From assembly GCA_029222685.1 (NCBI GenBank), contig JARHVB010000010.1, positions 1-64,000 of the forward strand: a stretch of DNA of 64,000 nucleotides, given 5' to 3'. This document shows positions 30,696 to 39,218 of the stretch, one piece after another; the stretch's first letter is position 1, and every line of letters starts with the position of its first letter. A program made the position numbers and the translations under genes. The DNA comes from Terripilifer ovatus. Lineage in GTDB: Bacteria; Pseudomonadota; Alphaproteobacteria; Rhizobiales; Beijerinckiaceae. The notes beneath the pieces were generated by a model that made no database searches, had not been told where the DNA came from, and saw only the letters and a program-made list of their open reading frames with translations.

Positions 30696-33128
30696 ATGAC
30701 AACTGAAAAGCGTACACCAGCACAGCCCGGAGAAGTTCACTCCTATCCCGTTCTGCCGCTGCGCGACATTGTCGTCTTTCCGCACATGATCGTTCCGCTC
30801 TTCGTCGGCCGCGAGAAGTCCATTCGCGCGCTTGAGGAAGTGATGAAGAACGAGCGCTTCATTATGCTTGCGACGCAGAAGAATGCCGCCGATGACGATC
30901 CTGCGACGGATGCGATCTTCACCACTGGTACGCTTGCGACCGTGCTGCAATTGCTCAAGCTGCCCGATGGCACCGTGAAGGTGCTCGTCGAAGGCATGAC
31001 GCGCGCCAAGGTTCGCGAATACACCCGCACCCAGGATTATTACGAGGCCGAGGCCGAAGCGCTCGCGGATGAGATTGGCAGCAAGGTCGAGGTCGAAGCT
31101 CTGGCGCGCTCTGCCGTGTCCGAGTTCGAAGGCTATGTGAAGCTCAACAAGAAAGTGTCTTCGGAAGTTGTCGGCGCCGTGACGCAGATCGACGACTTCT
31201 CCAAGCTTGCCGATACGATCGCATCGCATCTCGCGGTGAAGATCGGCGACAAGCAGGACATCCTTGAGATGACTTCCGTCGCCAAGCGGCTCGAGAAGTG
31301 CCTTGGGCTGATGGAAAGCGAAGTCTCGGTCCTTCAGGTCGAGAAGCGCATCCGCTCGCGTGTCAAGCGCCAGATGGAGAAGACCCAGCGCGAGTACTAT
31401 CTCAACGAGCAGATGAAGGCGATCCAGAAGGAACTCGGCGACGGCGAAGATGGCCGCGACGAACTGGCCGAGCTCGATGAGCGCATCAAGAAGACCAAGC
31501 TGAGCAAGGAAGCCCGCGACAAGGCGCAGGCCGAAATGAAGAAGCTGCGTCAGATGTCGCCCATGTCGGCGGAAGCAACGGTCGTGCGCAACTATCTCGA
31601 CTGGCTGCTGTCGATCCCGTGGAAGAAGCTGTCGAAGGTCAAGAAGGACCTGAAGCTCGCCGAGTCCGTGCTCGAAGCTGATCACTACGGCCTCGACAAG
31701 GTCAAGGAACGCATTGTCGAATATCTTGCCGTGCAACAGCGCGCCAACAAGCTCACGGGCCCGATCCTGTGCCTCGTCGGTCCGCCGGGCGTCGGCAAGA
31801 CCTCGCTCGGCAAGTCCATCGCCAAGGCGACGGGACGTGAGTTCGTGCGCATGTCGCTTGGCGGCGTTCGCGACGAGGCGGAGATCCGTGGCCATCGTCG
31901 GACCTATATCGGTTCGATGCCCGGCAAGGTCATCCAGTCGATGCGCAAGGCAAAGACGTCCAACCCGCTCTTCCTGCTCGACGAGATCGACAAGATGGGC
32001 CAGGACTTCCGCGGCGATCCGTCATCGGCTCTCCTGGAGGTGCTCGACCCCGAGCAGAACTCGAGCTTCAACGACCATTACCTCGAGGTCGACTACGACC
32101 TGTCGAACGTGATGTTCGTGACGACGGCGAATACGCTGAACATCCCCGGTCCCTTGATGGATCGTATGGAGATCATCCGTATTGCCGGCTACACGGAAGA
32201 CGAGAAGGTCGAGATCGCCCGCAAGCACCTGATCCCGGCGGCCGTCAAGAAGCACGGCATGTCGGAGAAGGAATGGACGATCGAGGACGCTGCTCTGACG
32301 ACTTTGGTTCGGCGCTATACGCGCGAAGCCGGCGTTCGTAATCTTGAGCGCGAAATTTCCAATCTCGTCCGCAAGGCGGTGAAGGAAATCCTCACGACCA
32401 AGAAGAAGAAGATCGTCGTCACCGATGCCAATCTGGCCGATTATCTGGGCGTGCCGAAGTTCCGCTTCGGCCAGGCCGAGACGGAGGACCAGGTCGGCGC
32501 CGTCACGGGCCTTGCCTGGACGGAAGTCGGCGGCGAGCTTCTGACGATCGAAGGCGTCATGATGCCCGGCAAGGGTCGCATGACCGTCACCGGCAACCTG
32601 AAGGACGTGATGAAGGAATCGATTTCTGCGGCGGCCTCTTATGTCCGCTCGCGTGCGATCGACTTCGGCATCGAGCCGCCGACGTTCGAGCGTCGCGACA
32701 TCCATGTGCACGTGCCGGAAGGCGCGACGCCCAAGGACGGCCCTTCGGCTGGTATCGCCATGGCGACAACCATCGTGTCGATCCTCACGGGCATTCCCGT
32801 CCGCGCCAACATCGCCATGACCGGCGAGGTGACCTTGCGCGGTCGGGTGCTGCCGATCGGCGGCCTCAAGGAGAAGCTGCTGGCGGCTCTGCGTGGCGGC
32901 CTCACCAAGGTCCTGATCCCGGAAGAAAACGCCAAGGATTTGGCGGATCTGCCGGACAATGTGAAGAACGCGCTGGAAATCGTTCCGGTCTCGCGTATGG
33001 ACGAGGTCATCAAGCATGCGCTGGTGCGCATGCCGGTGCCGATCGAGTGGGACGAGGAAAAGGCGGCAGCCCAGGCAGCCCAGGCCCGTGGTGGCAAGGG
33101 CGACGATGCTGCCGTGGTTGCGCACTAA
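30696..33128 (+). CDS. lon: ATP-dependent protease Lon (LonA)
   Basis: An 810-residue protease of standard length. The LON substrate-binding domain begins [21 protein letters not shown] coiled-coil segment ([17 protein letters not shown]) follows. The AAA+ domain has Walker [14 protein letters not shown] and Walker [10 protein letters not shown]. The protease domain has the catalytic dyad Ser684 ([10 protein letters not shown]) and Lys727 ([10 protein letters not shown]). ATG 30696 is chosen over the upstream ATG/TTG frames because [13 protein letters not shown] leads directly into the LON domain. It ends in an Ala/Gln-rich tail and a strong terminator. Confidence 0.97.
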   Translation: MTTEKRTPAQPGEVHSYPVLPLRDIVVFPHMIVPLFVGREKSIRALEEVMKNERFIMLATQKNAADDDPATDAIFTTGTLATVLQLLKLPDGTVKVLVEGMTRAKVREYTRTQDYYEAEAEALADEIGSKVEVEALARSAVSEFEGYVKLNKKVSSEVVGAVTQIDDFSKLADTIASHLAVKIGDKQDILEMTSVAKRLEKCLGLMESEVSVLQVEKRIRSRVKRQMEKTQREYYLNEQMKAIQKELGDGEDGRDELAELDERIKKTKLSKEARDKAQAEMKKLRQMSPMSAEATVVRNYLDWLLSIPWKKLSKVKKDLKLAESVLEADHYGLDKVKERIVEYLAVQQRANKLTGPILCLVGPPGVGKTSLGKSIAKATGREFVRMSLGGVRDEAEIRGHRRTYIGSMPGKVIQSMRKAKTSNPLFLLDEIDKMGQDFRGDPSSALLEVLDPEQNSSFNDHYLEVDYDLSNVMFVTTANTLNIPGPLMDRMEIIRIAGYTEDEKVEIARKHLIPAAVKKHGMSEKEWTIEDAALTTLVRRYTREAGVRNLEREISNLVRKAVKEILTTKKKKIVVTDANLADYLGVPKFRFGQAETEDQVGAVTGLAWTEVGGELLTIEGVMMPGKGRMTVTGNLKDVMKESISAAASYVRSRAIDFGIEPPTFERRDIHVHVPEGATPKDGPSAGIAMATTIVSILTGIPVRANIAMTGEVTLRGRVLPIGGLKEKLLAALRGGLTKVLIPEENAKDLADLPDNVKNALEIVPVSRMDEVIKHALVRMPVPIEWDEEKAAAQAAQARGGKGDDAAVVAH

Positions 33129-33154
33129 CGCCGCGCAGACTACCTGCAAACCAG

Positions 33155-33185
33155 ACGGGCCGCCTTCGGGCGGCCCGTTCTGCTT
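33155..33185 (+). terminator. Terminator of lon
   Basis: A ten-base perfect stem ACGGGCCGCC / GGCGGCCCGT with a TTCG tetraloop starts 26 bases after the lon stop and is followed by a short T-rich segment (TCTGCTTTAT). Confidence 0.88.
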
Positions 33186-33193
33186 TATGACAC

Positions 33194-33222
33194 TTGCGTC
33201 AGTGGGCGCCTGTCCGTACATA
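33194..33222 (+). promoter_or_regulatory. Probable sigma-70 promoter of tRNA-Val
   Basis: TTGCGT (33194-33199) and TACATA (33217-33222) are separated by 17 bases and lie about 34 bases upstream of the mature tRNA start. The match is by eye. Confidence 0.5.
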
Positions 33223-33255
33223 GAGCCGCGCACAGCGCGTCTGGTCGATTAAAGA

Positions 33256-33331
33256 GGGCGGTTAGCTCAGTTGGTAGAGCGCCTGCTTTACACGCAGGAT
33301 GTCGGCGGTTCGAGACCGTCACCGCCCACCA
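33256..33331 (+). tRNA. tRNA-Val (anticodon TAC)
   Basis: A 76-base tRNA with acceptor GGGCGGT / ACCGCCC, D-arm GCTCAGTTGGTAGAGC, anticodon stem CCTGC/GCAGG around TTTACAC, T-arm GGCGGTTCGAGACCGTC and encoded CCA. It reads GUA codons. A terminator follows at 33348-33385. Confidence 0.96.
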
Positions 33332-33347
33332 TTTCCCCGATCCATGA

Positions 33348-33385
33348 AAAACCCCGGGTCACGCCGATAGGCGCGCCGGGGTTTT
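33348..33385. terminator. Bidirectional terminator between tRNA-Val and the PRC-barrel gene
   Basis: AAAACCCCGG (33348-33357) pairs with CCGGGGTTTT (33376-33385). The stem is flanked by A-runs and T-runs, so it can end transcription from the tRNA on the plus strand and from the PRC-barrel gene on the minus strand. Confidence 0.88.
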
Positions 33386-33429
33386 CAATCAGAAATGGAA
33401 GACGATTTCTAAAGCGTCTTCCAATTGGA

Positions 33430-33825
33430 TCAACGCTTCCAGCGGCCTTCGTATTTGAACTCCGGCGCCGCTTTGAGCTGATCCTTGGTCGCGTTCATCG
33501 TCGCGTACCATTTCTTGTCGGCTTCGACATAGTTCACCTTCAAGGAGCGAGGGCTGACGACGACGTAATGCTCGCCCATGCCGAGGAAGCCGCCGGCTGA
33601 AACGATGTACCCGGTGAGCTGTTCGTTTGAGATGATGAGATCCTTGATCTCGCCAATGTTTTCTTTGGCCGTGTTGGTAACGTTCAGGCCAATCAGATTA
33701 TAGCTGAGGACATCCGTCGGCTGCGCCCGCACGAACGTGCCTTCCGTGGTCGCTGTCTGCGCCAGTGCAGCGGTCGAAAGCACGGATGCGGCTGCAATTG
33801 AAATCAACATTTTGCGCGTTAGCAT
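33430..33825 (-). CDS. Exported PRC-barrel domain protein
   Basis: A 131-residue exported protein. A signal peptide (MLTRKMLISIAAASVLSTAALAQ) is followed by a PRC-barrel: LIGLNVTNTAKENIGEIKDL, IVSAGGFLGMGEHYVVVSP and a late strand KWYATMNATKDQLKAAPEF. PRC-barrels occur in RimM, photosynthetic reaction centre H subunits and many small exported proteins of Hyphomicrobiales whose role is unknown. Start 33825 is chosen because GGAG lies seven bases upstream; ATG 33831 is too close to that site. Confidence 0.8.
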   Translation of the reverse strand: MLTRKMLISIAAASVLSTAALAQTATTEGTFVRAQPTDVLSYNLIGLNVTNTAKENIGEIKDLIISNEQLTGYIVSAGGFLGMGEHYVVVSPRSLKVNYVEADKKWYATMNATKDQLKAAPEFKYEGRWKR

Positions 33826-33951
33826 TTTCATCTCCAATGTCGATGGGGTGGAAACGTAACGTCGTCTCTGCGCTTGTGTTCCACGATGTGCGCAAAAGAC
33901 AGACGACAGAACGGTGGAACTTTCGTCATGCGCGAATTGTCATAATCGCAT

Positions 33952-33983
33952 TGAGAAACAAAAAGCCTGCGCAAGCGCAGGCT
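33952..33983 (-). terminator. Terminator of the small exported protein gene at 34018
   Basis: On the minus strand a nine-base perfect stem AGCCTGCGC / GCGCAGGCT with a two-base core loop is followed by TTTTTGTTT. It lies 35 bases beyond the stop codon. Confidence 0.88.
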
Positions 33984-34017
33984 CCTTGGAAGTGAAACGG
34001 CACGAAAGTGGAGTGTG

Positions 34018-34365
34018 TTATTTCGCCGTGAAGAACGTCAGCAACACTTTGCCCTTGTCGCCGATAAGGCAGACGAAGCGGTCGGGCTTGCCCGTCTCTT
34101 TGTCTCTTTTGATGTAGGCCTCGCCGAGAAGAACGGCCTTGATAGGCACATCTTCAACCTTTGTATTGGCGGTTGTCACAGCGAGGCTGTCACGATCGAT
34201 AATCAGATCGGTAATATCTTTTGACCGCTGCTGTAACGCCATAAGGCCGGTCGACTGGCACGCCGACACCGCAGTATCCTCCGGGCTTTGTGCGCCGGGG
34301 GTCTGAGCCGAAGCGCCTGTTGCGAACGCGCAACAAATGGCCGCGGGAATGACAAGCGCCTTCAT
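34018..34365 (-). CDS. Small exported protein of unknown function
   Basis: A 115-residue protein with a clear signal peptide (MKALVIPAAICCAFATGASA). The mature part has two cysteines (Cys36, Cys99) that could form a disulfide, and the segments RSKDITDLIIDRD and DRFVCLIGDKGKVLLTFF. No family is recognised. The start has GGAGG seven bases upstream, and a strong terminator follows, so it is probably a real monocistronic gene. Confidence 0.7.
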   Translation of the reverse strand: MKALVIPAAICCAFATGASAQTPGAQSPEDTAVSACQSTGLMALQQRSKDITDLIIDRDSLAVTTANTKVEDVPIKAVLLGEAYIKRDKETGKPDRFVCLIGDKGKVLLTFFTAK

Positions 34366-34470
34366 GCAACCTCCAGATTGGTTCATCGCAACCAGGCGTC
34401 CTGTCGAAGAGGACGCCTGCCGCTTTCAAACAACGCTCGAGGATGCCGAAGGTTCACGTAAAGCCCTTCG

Positions 34471-35103
34471 TCAACCTTTCAGGCTCACCGCAAATCCACG
34501 CTGCACGCCCGGCCGCGCCATCATCGCCTCGTACCAGCGTTTGACGTTGGGAAAGTCGGCAAGGTCGACCTTGTGGCGTTCGTGCCGCCATGCCCAGCCG
34601 AGGACGGCGAAATCGGCGATGCTGACATCGGCGCCGGCGAAATAGGGGACAACACCAAGCCGCCGGTCCATCACGCCATAGAGGCGCACGGTTTCCTTGC
34701 TGTAGCGTTCGAGGCCGTAGCGCCGGTCCGCCTCGTTCTCGAGGCCGAGGAAGTGATGCACCTGGCCGGGCATGGGCCCGAACCCGCCCATCTGGAACAT
34801 CAGCCATTCCAGTGCGGCGATGCGTGCCGCGCCGGTTTTCTCGAGAAATGTTCCCGTCTTCTCGCCGAGATAGATCAGGATCGCACCTGATTCGAACACG
34901 CTCACCGGCTTGCCCTCCGGCCCGTCGGGATCGACGATGGCCGGAATGCGATTGTTCGGGCTGATCTTGAGAAACGCCGGGTCGAACTGGCCATTGTTGC
35001 TGATGTCGATCGGCGTGACCTTGTAGGGCAGGCCCATTTCTTCGAGGGCGACACTGATCTTGCGGCCGTTCGGCGTGTCCCAGGTATGCAATTCAATGGT
35101 CAT
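34471..35103 (-). CDS. Glutathione S-transferase (YfcG/Ure2p-like)
   Basis: A 210-residue cytosolic GST. The N-terminal thioredoxin-like domain has TPNGRKISVALEEMGLPY, NRIPAIVDPDG and the glutathione-binding VFESGAILIYLGEKTG. The C-terminal helical domain has the N-capping ADVSIADFAVLGW. The TPNGRK start matches the YfcG/Ure2p-like group, which show disulfide reductase activity with glutathione. GGAG precedes ATG 35103. It stands alone between a small exported protein gene and a palindromic repeat. Confidence 0.88.
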   Translation of the reverse strand: MTIELHTWDTPNGRKISVALEEMGLPYKVTPIDISNNGQFDPAFLKISPNNRIPAIVDPDGPEGKPVSVFESGAILIYLGEKTGTFLEKTGAARIAALEWLMFQMGGFGPMPGQVHHFLGLENEADRRYGLERYSKETVRLYGVMDRRLGVVPYFAGADVSIADFAVLGWAWRHERHKVDLADFPNVKRWYEAMMARPGVQRGFAVSLKG

Positions 35104-35122
35104 TTAAACTCCATTCAATATG

Positions 35123-35176
35123 CTCTTCCCGTTTGCGGGAGAAGGCGGCCCTTGCGCAGCAAGGGTCTGACGAGGG
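35123..35176. repeat. Palindromic repeat, family B, copy 1 (short)
   Basis: The pattern is CTCTTCCCG-TTTG-CGGGAGAAGG, then CGGCCCTTGC-GCA-GCAAGGGTC and GACGAGGG. The same order of modules is found at 44703-44803 with a longer middle. The element lies between the GST and MetE-like genes. Confidence 0.75.
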
Positions 35177-35179
35177 CAT

Positions 35180-36307
35180 TCAACCCCAAACCTCTTTCGC
35201 TGTTTCAACCACCAGCCGCAACTTCGCCTTCTCTTCATCGACCGTCAGGTGATTGCCGCCGATGGTCGAAGCAAAGCCGCATTGCGGCGACAGCGCCAGA
35301 CGATCCAGCGGTACAACTTTTGCTGCCTCATCGATGCGTCGCTTGAGCAGGTTCTTGCTTTCAAGATCGGGCTTCTTGGATGTGACGAGGCCGAGCACCG
35401 CGACCTTCTTGCCCGACAGATGCTTCAGCGGTGCAAAGCTGCCGGCGCGTTCCGTGTCATATTCGAGAAAGAAGGCATCGATGTCGAGTTCGCCGAAGGC
35501 GACCTCCGCGATGAAATCGTAGCCGCCGGCCGCGGCCCAGGCACTCTCGTGATTGCCGCGGCACATGTGCATGGCAAGCGTGAGATCGGCCGGCCGGTCC
35601 TTCGTCACCGCGTTGAGCAGGTCCTTGTATTTGGCCTGCAGCTTCACCGGATCCTCGCCGATCGAGCGCACATGATCGTGCATGTTGGGATCGCAGAGAA
35701 AGGGAAAGTTCGTTTCGTCGATCTGGATATAGCGGCAGCCTGCGTCATAGAGCGCCTTGATCTCGTCGCGATAGACCTGCGCCAGGTCGTGATAATACTC
35801 AGCGATATCCGGATAGGCCTGTTTGTTGACCCCCGGATCGCCGCTGCGGAAATGAACCAGGGTCGGCGAGGGGATCGCCTGCTTGGCGGTCAGCCCCGCC
35901 TTTTCGGCGAACGGCTTCAGGTCCTTGAAGTCGTCCAGCGCCAGGGATTTCGTGCGCTTCAATTTGCCGGTGGTGATGACCTTGGGTGGCGAGAATTCGA
36001 TGAAGCCTTCCTCGGTCTGAAACCGTGTCGGCAGACCGCCGGCAAAGCCGACGCCGTCGATCCGTTCGATGAAATCCACGAACCAGTGACGGCGGTGATA
36101 TTCGCCGTCGGTGCAGACCTGCAGGCCCACTTCCTTCTGCAGGGCGACCGCTTCGCCGATGCTGTCGCTCTCAACCTTCCAGACATCCTCGCGCGTGGCC
36201 TGGCCGGCCGCCATCCTGGCGCGCGCCTCGTGGATCTTGCCGGGACGAAGCAGGCTGCCAACGACATCCGCCTTGAATGGACCGCGTACCGAAGCGCCAG
36301 AACTCAT
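35180..36307 (-). CDS. MetE C-terminal-like, cobalamin-independent methionine synthase family
   Basis: A 375-residue TIM-barrel protein matching the C-terminal catalytic half of MetE. It has VGSLLRPGKIHEARARMAAG at the N-terminus, RYIQIDETNFPFLC and the zinc site segment LAMHMCRGNHES, and ends with LSPQCGFAST where the second conserved cysteine of the family falls. Single-domain homologues often act in methyl transfer or in catabolism of thioether or other methylated compounds rather than methionine synthesis. GGGGAGG precedes ATG 36307. Its direct partner is unclear. Confidence 0.82.
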   Translation of the reverse strand: MSSGASVRGPFKADVVGSLLRPGKIHEARARMAAGQATREDVWKVESDSIGEAVALQKEVGLQVCTDGEYHRRHWFVDFIERIDGVGFAGGLPTRFQTEEGFIEFSPPKVITTGKLKRTKSLALDDFKDLKPFAEKAGLTAKQAIPSPTLVHFRSGDPGVNKQAYPDIAEYYHDLAQVYRDEIKALYDAGCRYIQIDETNFPFLCDPNMHDHVRSIGEDPVKLQAKYKDLLNAVTKDRPADLTLAMHMCRGNHESAWAAAGGYDFIAEVAFGELDIDAFFLEYDTERAGSFAPLKHLSGKKVAVLGLVTSKKPDLESKNLLKRRIDEAAKVVPLDRLALSPQCGFASTIGGNHLTVDEEKAKLRLVVETAKEVWG

Positions 36308-36398
36308 GATGTCCTCCCCTGAACGACATGTGCCAGGAGGCCGATGCTAGATCAATTCATGTAGAAATGGAAAGCACGGCGGGCATCGGGGATATCCT

Positions 36399-37415
36399 CT
36401 ATTTGTAAATCTCCGACGCCAGATTGAGATACTTCTGTTGGGTCTCGACGAGGATCGTGCCCATCAGCGTGGCGCCTTCCATGACGCGTTGCTCTTTCGG
36501 GATCTTCTCGGCGACGTTCCTGACCACAGGGACGAGACCCGTCGAGCCAACCAGCATCTGGTTTTCCTCGCTGAGATAGTAATTCATGAACAGGCGTGCC
36601 GCATTGGGGTGCGGCGCGTTTTTGAGCATGGCCTGGTCGAGCCGCACATAGGCGACACCTTCCTTCGGCACGATGACCCGCACGGGCAGGCCCTTCAGGC
36701 CCAGCACGTTGACGGAGATCTGCGGGATCCAGATCGGATATTCGCCGCGCGCCACGCGGCGCTCGCTTTGCCCCACATCGCGGGTGAAGACGATGTTCTG
36801 CTTGGCGAGTTCGCGATGGAAGGCCTCGCCAAGCGTCGGCTCCTGCATGATCGCCGAGAACATGGCGAAGCCGCCACCCAGGGCGCGCATGTCGTCGGAA
36901 AGAATCTTGTCCTTCCATTTCGGATTGAGGAGATCGCGCCAGCTCTTCGGCTCTTCATCGGGTTTCACCAGGTCAGTGTTCACCGTTATGGCATAAGCGG
37001 TGATCAGGCTTCCGGTCTGGACCCCATCCGCCGGCTGGCCTTCGATCATGTTGGCAGCATTGGGTACATCGCCATACGGCTGGATGGTGCCCGCGCGGGA
37101 CAAACGGGTAATGGACGCCTGGCCGTGCTGGATGACATCGCCGGTGAAGCGGCCCGCGGCCTGTTCGGTGCGGATGCGTTCCTCCAGCTCACTGGCGCGG
37201 ACGTTCAGCAGATCGACGGGAATGCCGTATTTGCGTTCGAAGGCTTTCTTCACCGCTTCATGCAGTTGGGGGGCGACGTAGGAGGTGTAATAAGCGACGC
37301 GGCCTTCCTTCTTGGCGGCCTCGACAAGTGCTGCCTCGCTTTGCTGCGCCTGCGCGTTCAGCGTCATCAGCGCAAAGACGGCCGCGACTTGTGCAGCCCG
37401 TTTCATGAAATCCAT
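36399..37415 (-). CDS. AfuA/FbpA-type (Fe3+ or organic anion) ABC solute-binding protein
   Basis: A 338-residue periplasmic receptor. A signal peptide (MDFMKRAAQVAAVFALMTLNAQAQ) precedes the SBP_bac_6/8 core: EGRVAYYTSYVAPQLHEAVK, FERKYGIPVDLL, WRDLLNPKWKDKILSDD and FMNYYLSEENQ. Such proteins bind ferric iron or small organic acids. No permease is adjacent. It lies downstream of the Rieske oxygenase gene on the same strand but beyond that gene's terminator, so it has its own transcription. ATG 37415 is chosen by the G-rich site upstream; ATG 37406 is possible. Confidence 0.83.
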   Translation of the reverse strand: MDFMKRAAQVAAVFALMTLNAQAQQSEAALVEAAKKEGRVAYYTSYVAPQLHEAVKKAFERKYGIPVDLLNVRASELEERIRTEQAAGRFTGDVIQHGQASITRLSRAGTIQPYGDVPNAANMIEGQPADGVQTGSLITAYAITVNTDLVKPDEEPKSWRDLLNPKWKDKILSDDMRALGGGFAMFSAIMQEPTLGEAFHRELAKQNIVFTRDVGQSERRVARGEYPIWIPQISVNVLGLKGLPVRVIVPKEGVAYVRLDQAMLKNAPHPNAARLFMNYYLSEENQMLVGSTGLVPVVRNVAEKIPKEQRVMEGATLMGTILVETQQKYLNLASEIYK

Positions 37416-37494
37416 CGCGGCCCCCCCGATTCCCACCACTTCTGTGTGGTTGCCGGATGTTACCGGGCTGGCGCAAATAGGCAATCGTGGCCAA

Positions 37495-37525
37495 TAAAAA
37501 AGGGCGCAGCTTGCGGCTGCGCCCT
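37495..37525 (-). terminator. Terminator of the Rieske oxygenase gene
   Basis: On the minus strand a ten-base perfect stem AGGGCGCAGC / GCTGCGCCCT with a five-base loop is followed by a run of six T. It lies just downstream of the stop at 37546. Confidence 0.92.
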
Positions 37526-37545
37526 GCATGCCAAATCGCCGGCGT

Positions 37546-38862
37546 CTATTCAGCGGCCGAGGTCGCCGGTGCGGAGAGACCGCGCACATCGAGTTCTTCC
37601 TGCGACAGGCCGGCGACCCTCCAGTCCGTGGTCTTCGGCGCGACGCCCTCGAAGGAGCGCAGCTTGTTGAGCGGGATATGCGGCTCGGTGCGGCCGATCA
37701 CGGTTCCGTTTTTCTGATAGCTTTGCGCGGCCTCGACCATCTGGCGGCGGAACTCGACGATGGCGAGATCGCTCTGGCCCAGCACTTCCTTGGTTCGGTC
37801 GGTGATCTTGCCCATGGTGAGCCACATCACATAGTCCTGGTTGGGAATGCCGGGAATGCCAGTGAAGTTGCCGAGCTTCATCGCCTGCCGGTCCTGTTTG
37901 AAGTTATTCTCGAAGGTCCGGTAACTGCGATATTCTTCGTCAACATCGATGCCGACCTGGGCGTGCAGAAATTTGCGCCATTCCTCGGTTCCCGGTGTCG
38001 TCGCTGCGTCGCCGAAGGCCAGGAAGTAAAAGTCGGTGTTCTCGTCATCGACCGGCACATGCATGATCACGACTTTGTAGTTGTTGTTCGGTGGGATCAG
38101 CACCGTATAGGGCGCGACGAACAAGGTCGTGCGGATGTAGTCGTGGGTCTGCGCGTTCTGGATCGGCCGGCGCACGGCAGCATAGCGGAAGCCGAAGGGC
38201 GTGCGCTGAGAATACAGGCGAGGTGACTTGTCGGTCGAAGGCCTCAGCCAGAGTTGTTCGTTGGCTTCGGCGCTGGCGACACGCGCCGGAACCATGTCGG
38301 ACGAGTGCAGGGTCGAGGAATGCGACGAGTCGATTGCGCCTTCGAGAATCTGTGCCCAGTTCACCGGCACCTTGTACTTCGCAATCGAGACGCGGGTATT
38401 CGGCTCCGGCTTGAACACGGGATCCTCGAACTCCGGCATTTCTTCGGCCGGGCCGATATAGCACCAGACAAAGCCTGCGGCTTCGCGCACCGGATAGGAG
38501 CGGGTCTTCATCTTCTTCAGCAGGCCGGTTTCGACCGGCTCGGAATTCAGCTCCTGCGCATTGCCGTTCACGTCGAATTTCCAGCCGTGATAGAGGCAGC
38601 GGATGCCGCAATCCTCGTTGCGGCCGAAAACCAGAGAGGCGCGACGGTGCGGGCACTGCTCGTCGAGCATGCCGAGCTGGCCGTTGGTGTCGCGGAAAAC
38701 GACGAAATCCTCGCCGCACAGCCGCACCTTGATCGGATCGCAGTCAGGCTCGGCCACTTCCTCGATCATGCAGGCCGGCAGCCAGTGACGGCGCATGATC
38801 TGCCCCATCGGCGCATCGCCTTCGACGCGGCACAGCAGGTCATTCTCTTCTTTGGTCAGCAT
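37546..38862 (-). CDS. Rieske aromatic-ring-hydroxylating oxygenase (phthalate 4,5-dioxygenase type)
   Basis: A 438-residue oxygenase subunit. The N-terminal Rieske domain binds 2Fe-2S through CPHRRA and CLYHGW. The catalytic domain has the mononuclear iron site segment EGAIDSSHSSTLHSS (Asp and two His). The start MLTKEENDLLCRVEGDAPMG and overall length match the phthalate-dioxygenase/3-chlorobenzoate-dioxygenase branch, which are alpha-only oligomers fed by a PDR-type reductase. That reductase is encoded divergently at 39219. The substrate is unknown. GGAGGG precedes ATG 38862. A perfect terminator follows. Confidence 0.9.
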   Translation of the reverse strand: MLTKEENDLLCRVEGDAPMGQIMRRHWLPACMIEEVAEPDCDPIKVRLCGEDFVVFRDTNGQLGMLDEQCPHRRASLVFGRNEDCGIRCLYHGWKFDVNGNAQELNSEPVETGLLKKMKTRSYPVREAAGFVWCYIGPAEEMPEFEDPVFKPEPNTRVSIAKYKVPVNWAQILEGAIDSSHSSTLHSSDMVPARVASAEANEQLWLRPSTDKSPRLYSQRTPFGFRYAAVRRPIQNAQTHDYIRTTLFVAPYTVLIPPNNNYKVVIMHVPVDDENTDFYFLAFGDAATTPGTEEWRKFLHAQVGIDVDEEYRSYRTFENNFKQDRQAMKLGNFTGIPGIPNQDYVMWLTMGKITDRTKEVLGQSDLAIVEFRRQMVEAAQSYQKNGTVIGRTEPHIPLNKLRSFEGVAPKTTDWRVAGLSQEELDVRGLSAPATSAAE

Positions 38863-38977
38863 GGCAATCCCTCCACACATAGCGCTTCTTGATCTTTTGG
38901 ATCGAAAGACGCGTCTCGTTCTTCAAGCTGTCCCGCTTCCCAGTCTTCAGAGCTGGTACCCACAGGTCTGTAATTGA

Positions 38978-38989
38978 TTAGGCATCTAA
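38978..38989. promoter_or_regulatory. Putative MarR operator, site 1 (TTAGGCATCTAA)
   Basis: A 12-base near-palindrome with perfect TTAG/CTAA arms. It is repeated with one change at 39134-39145. It lies about 116 bases upstream of the Rieske oxygenase start. Assignment to the MarR protein is inferred from the context. Confidence 0.5.
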
Positions 38990-39133
38990 GAATTTACATC
39001 CTTTCTTAGAACCTGTCGAGAGGTGCAATGAAAATTCCCTTTGTTTTCATTTGGGACGAAATTCGCAGAATTTACGCAGATTCGAGGCCGTTTTGCGCTT
39101 TTTGCGCCCTCCACATGGCTTGAAAAGAAATCA

Positions 39134-39145
39134 TTAGGCGTCTAA
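39134..39145. promoter_or_regulatory. Putative MarR operator, site 2 (TTAGGCGTCTAA)
   Basis: The second copy of the TTAG-N4-CTAA element, 73 bases before the reductase start. With site 1 it brackets the divergent promoter region, consistent with joint control of both transcripts. Confidence 0.5.
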
Positions 39146-39218
39146 ACAAATTGCTCGCCGGAGCTGCGGGGTGCCAAATCCCGCCCCGGCGCCCGAGAGG
39201 AAAGGCCATAGGAACACC

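Larger units (their letters stand above)
38863..39218. other. Divergent control region of the Rieske oxygenase/reductase cluster
   Basis: A 356-base gene-free stretch, AT-richer than its surroundings, between divergent catabolic genes. It holds two copies of TTAGGCRTCTAA (38978-38989 and 39134-39145), and an inverted pair CTAAGA...TCTTAG (38986-39009) overlapping the first. The arrangement fits control by the MarR protein encoded at 41391. Confidence 0.6.
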
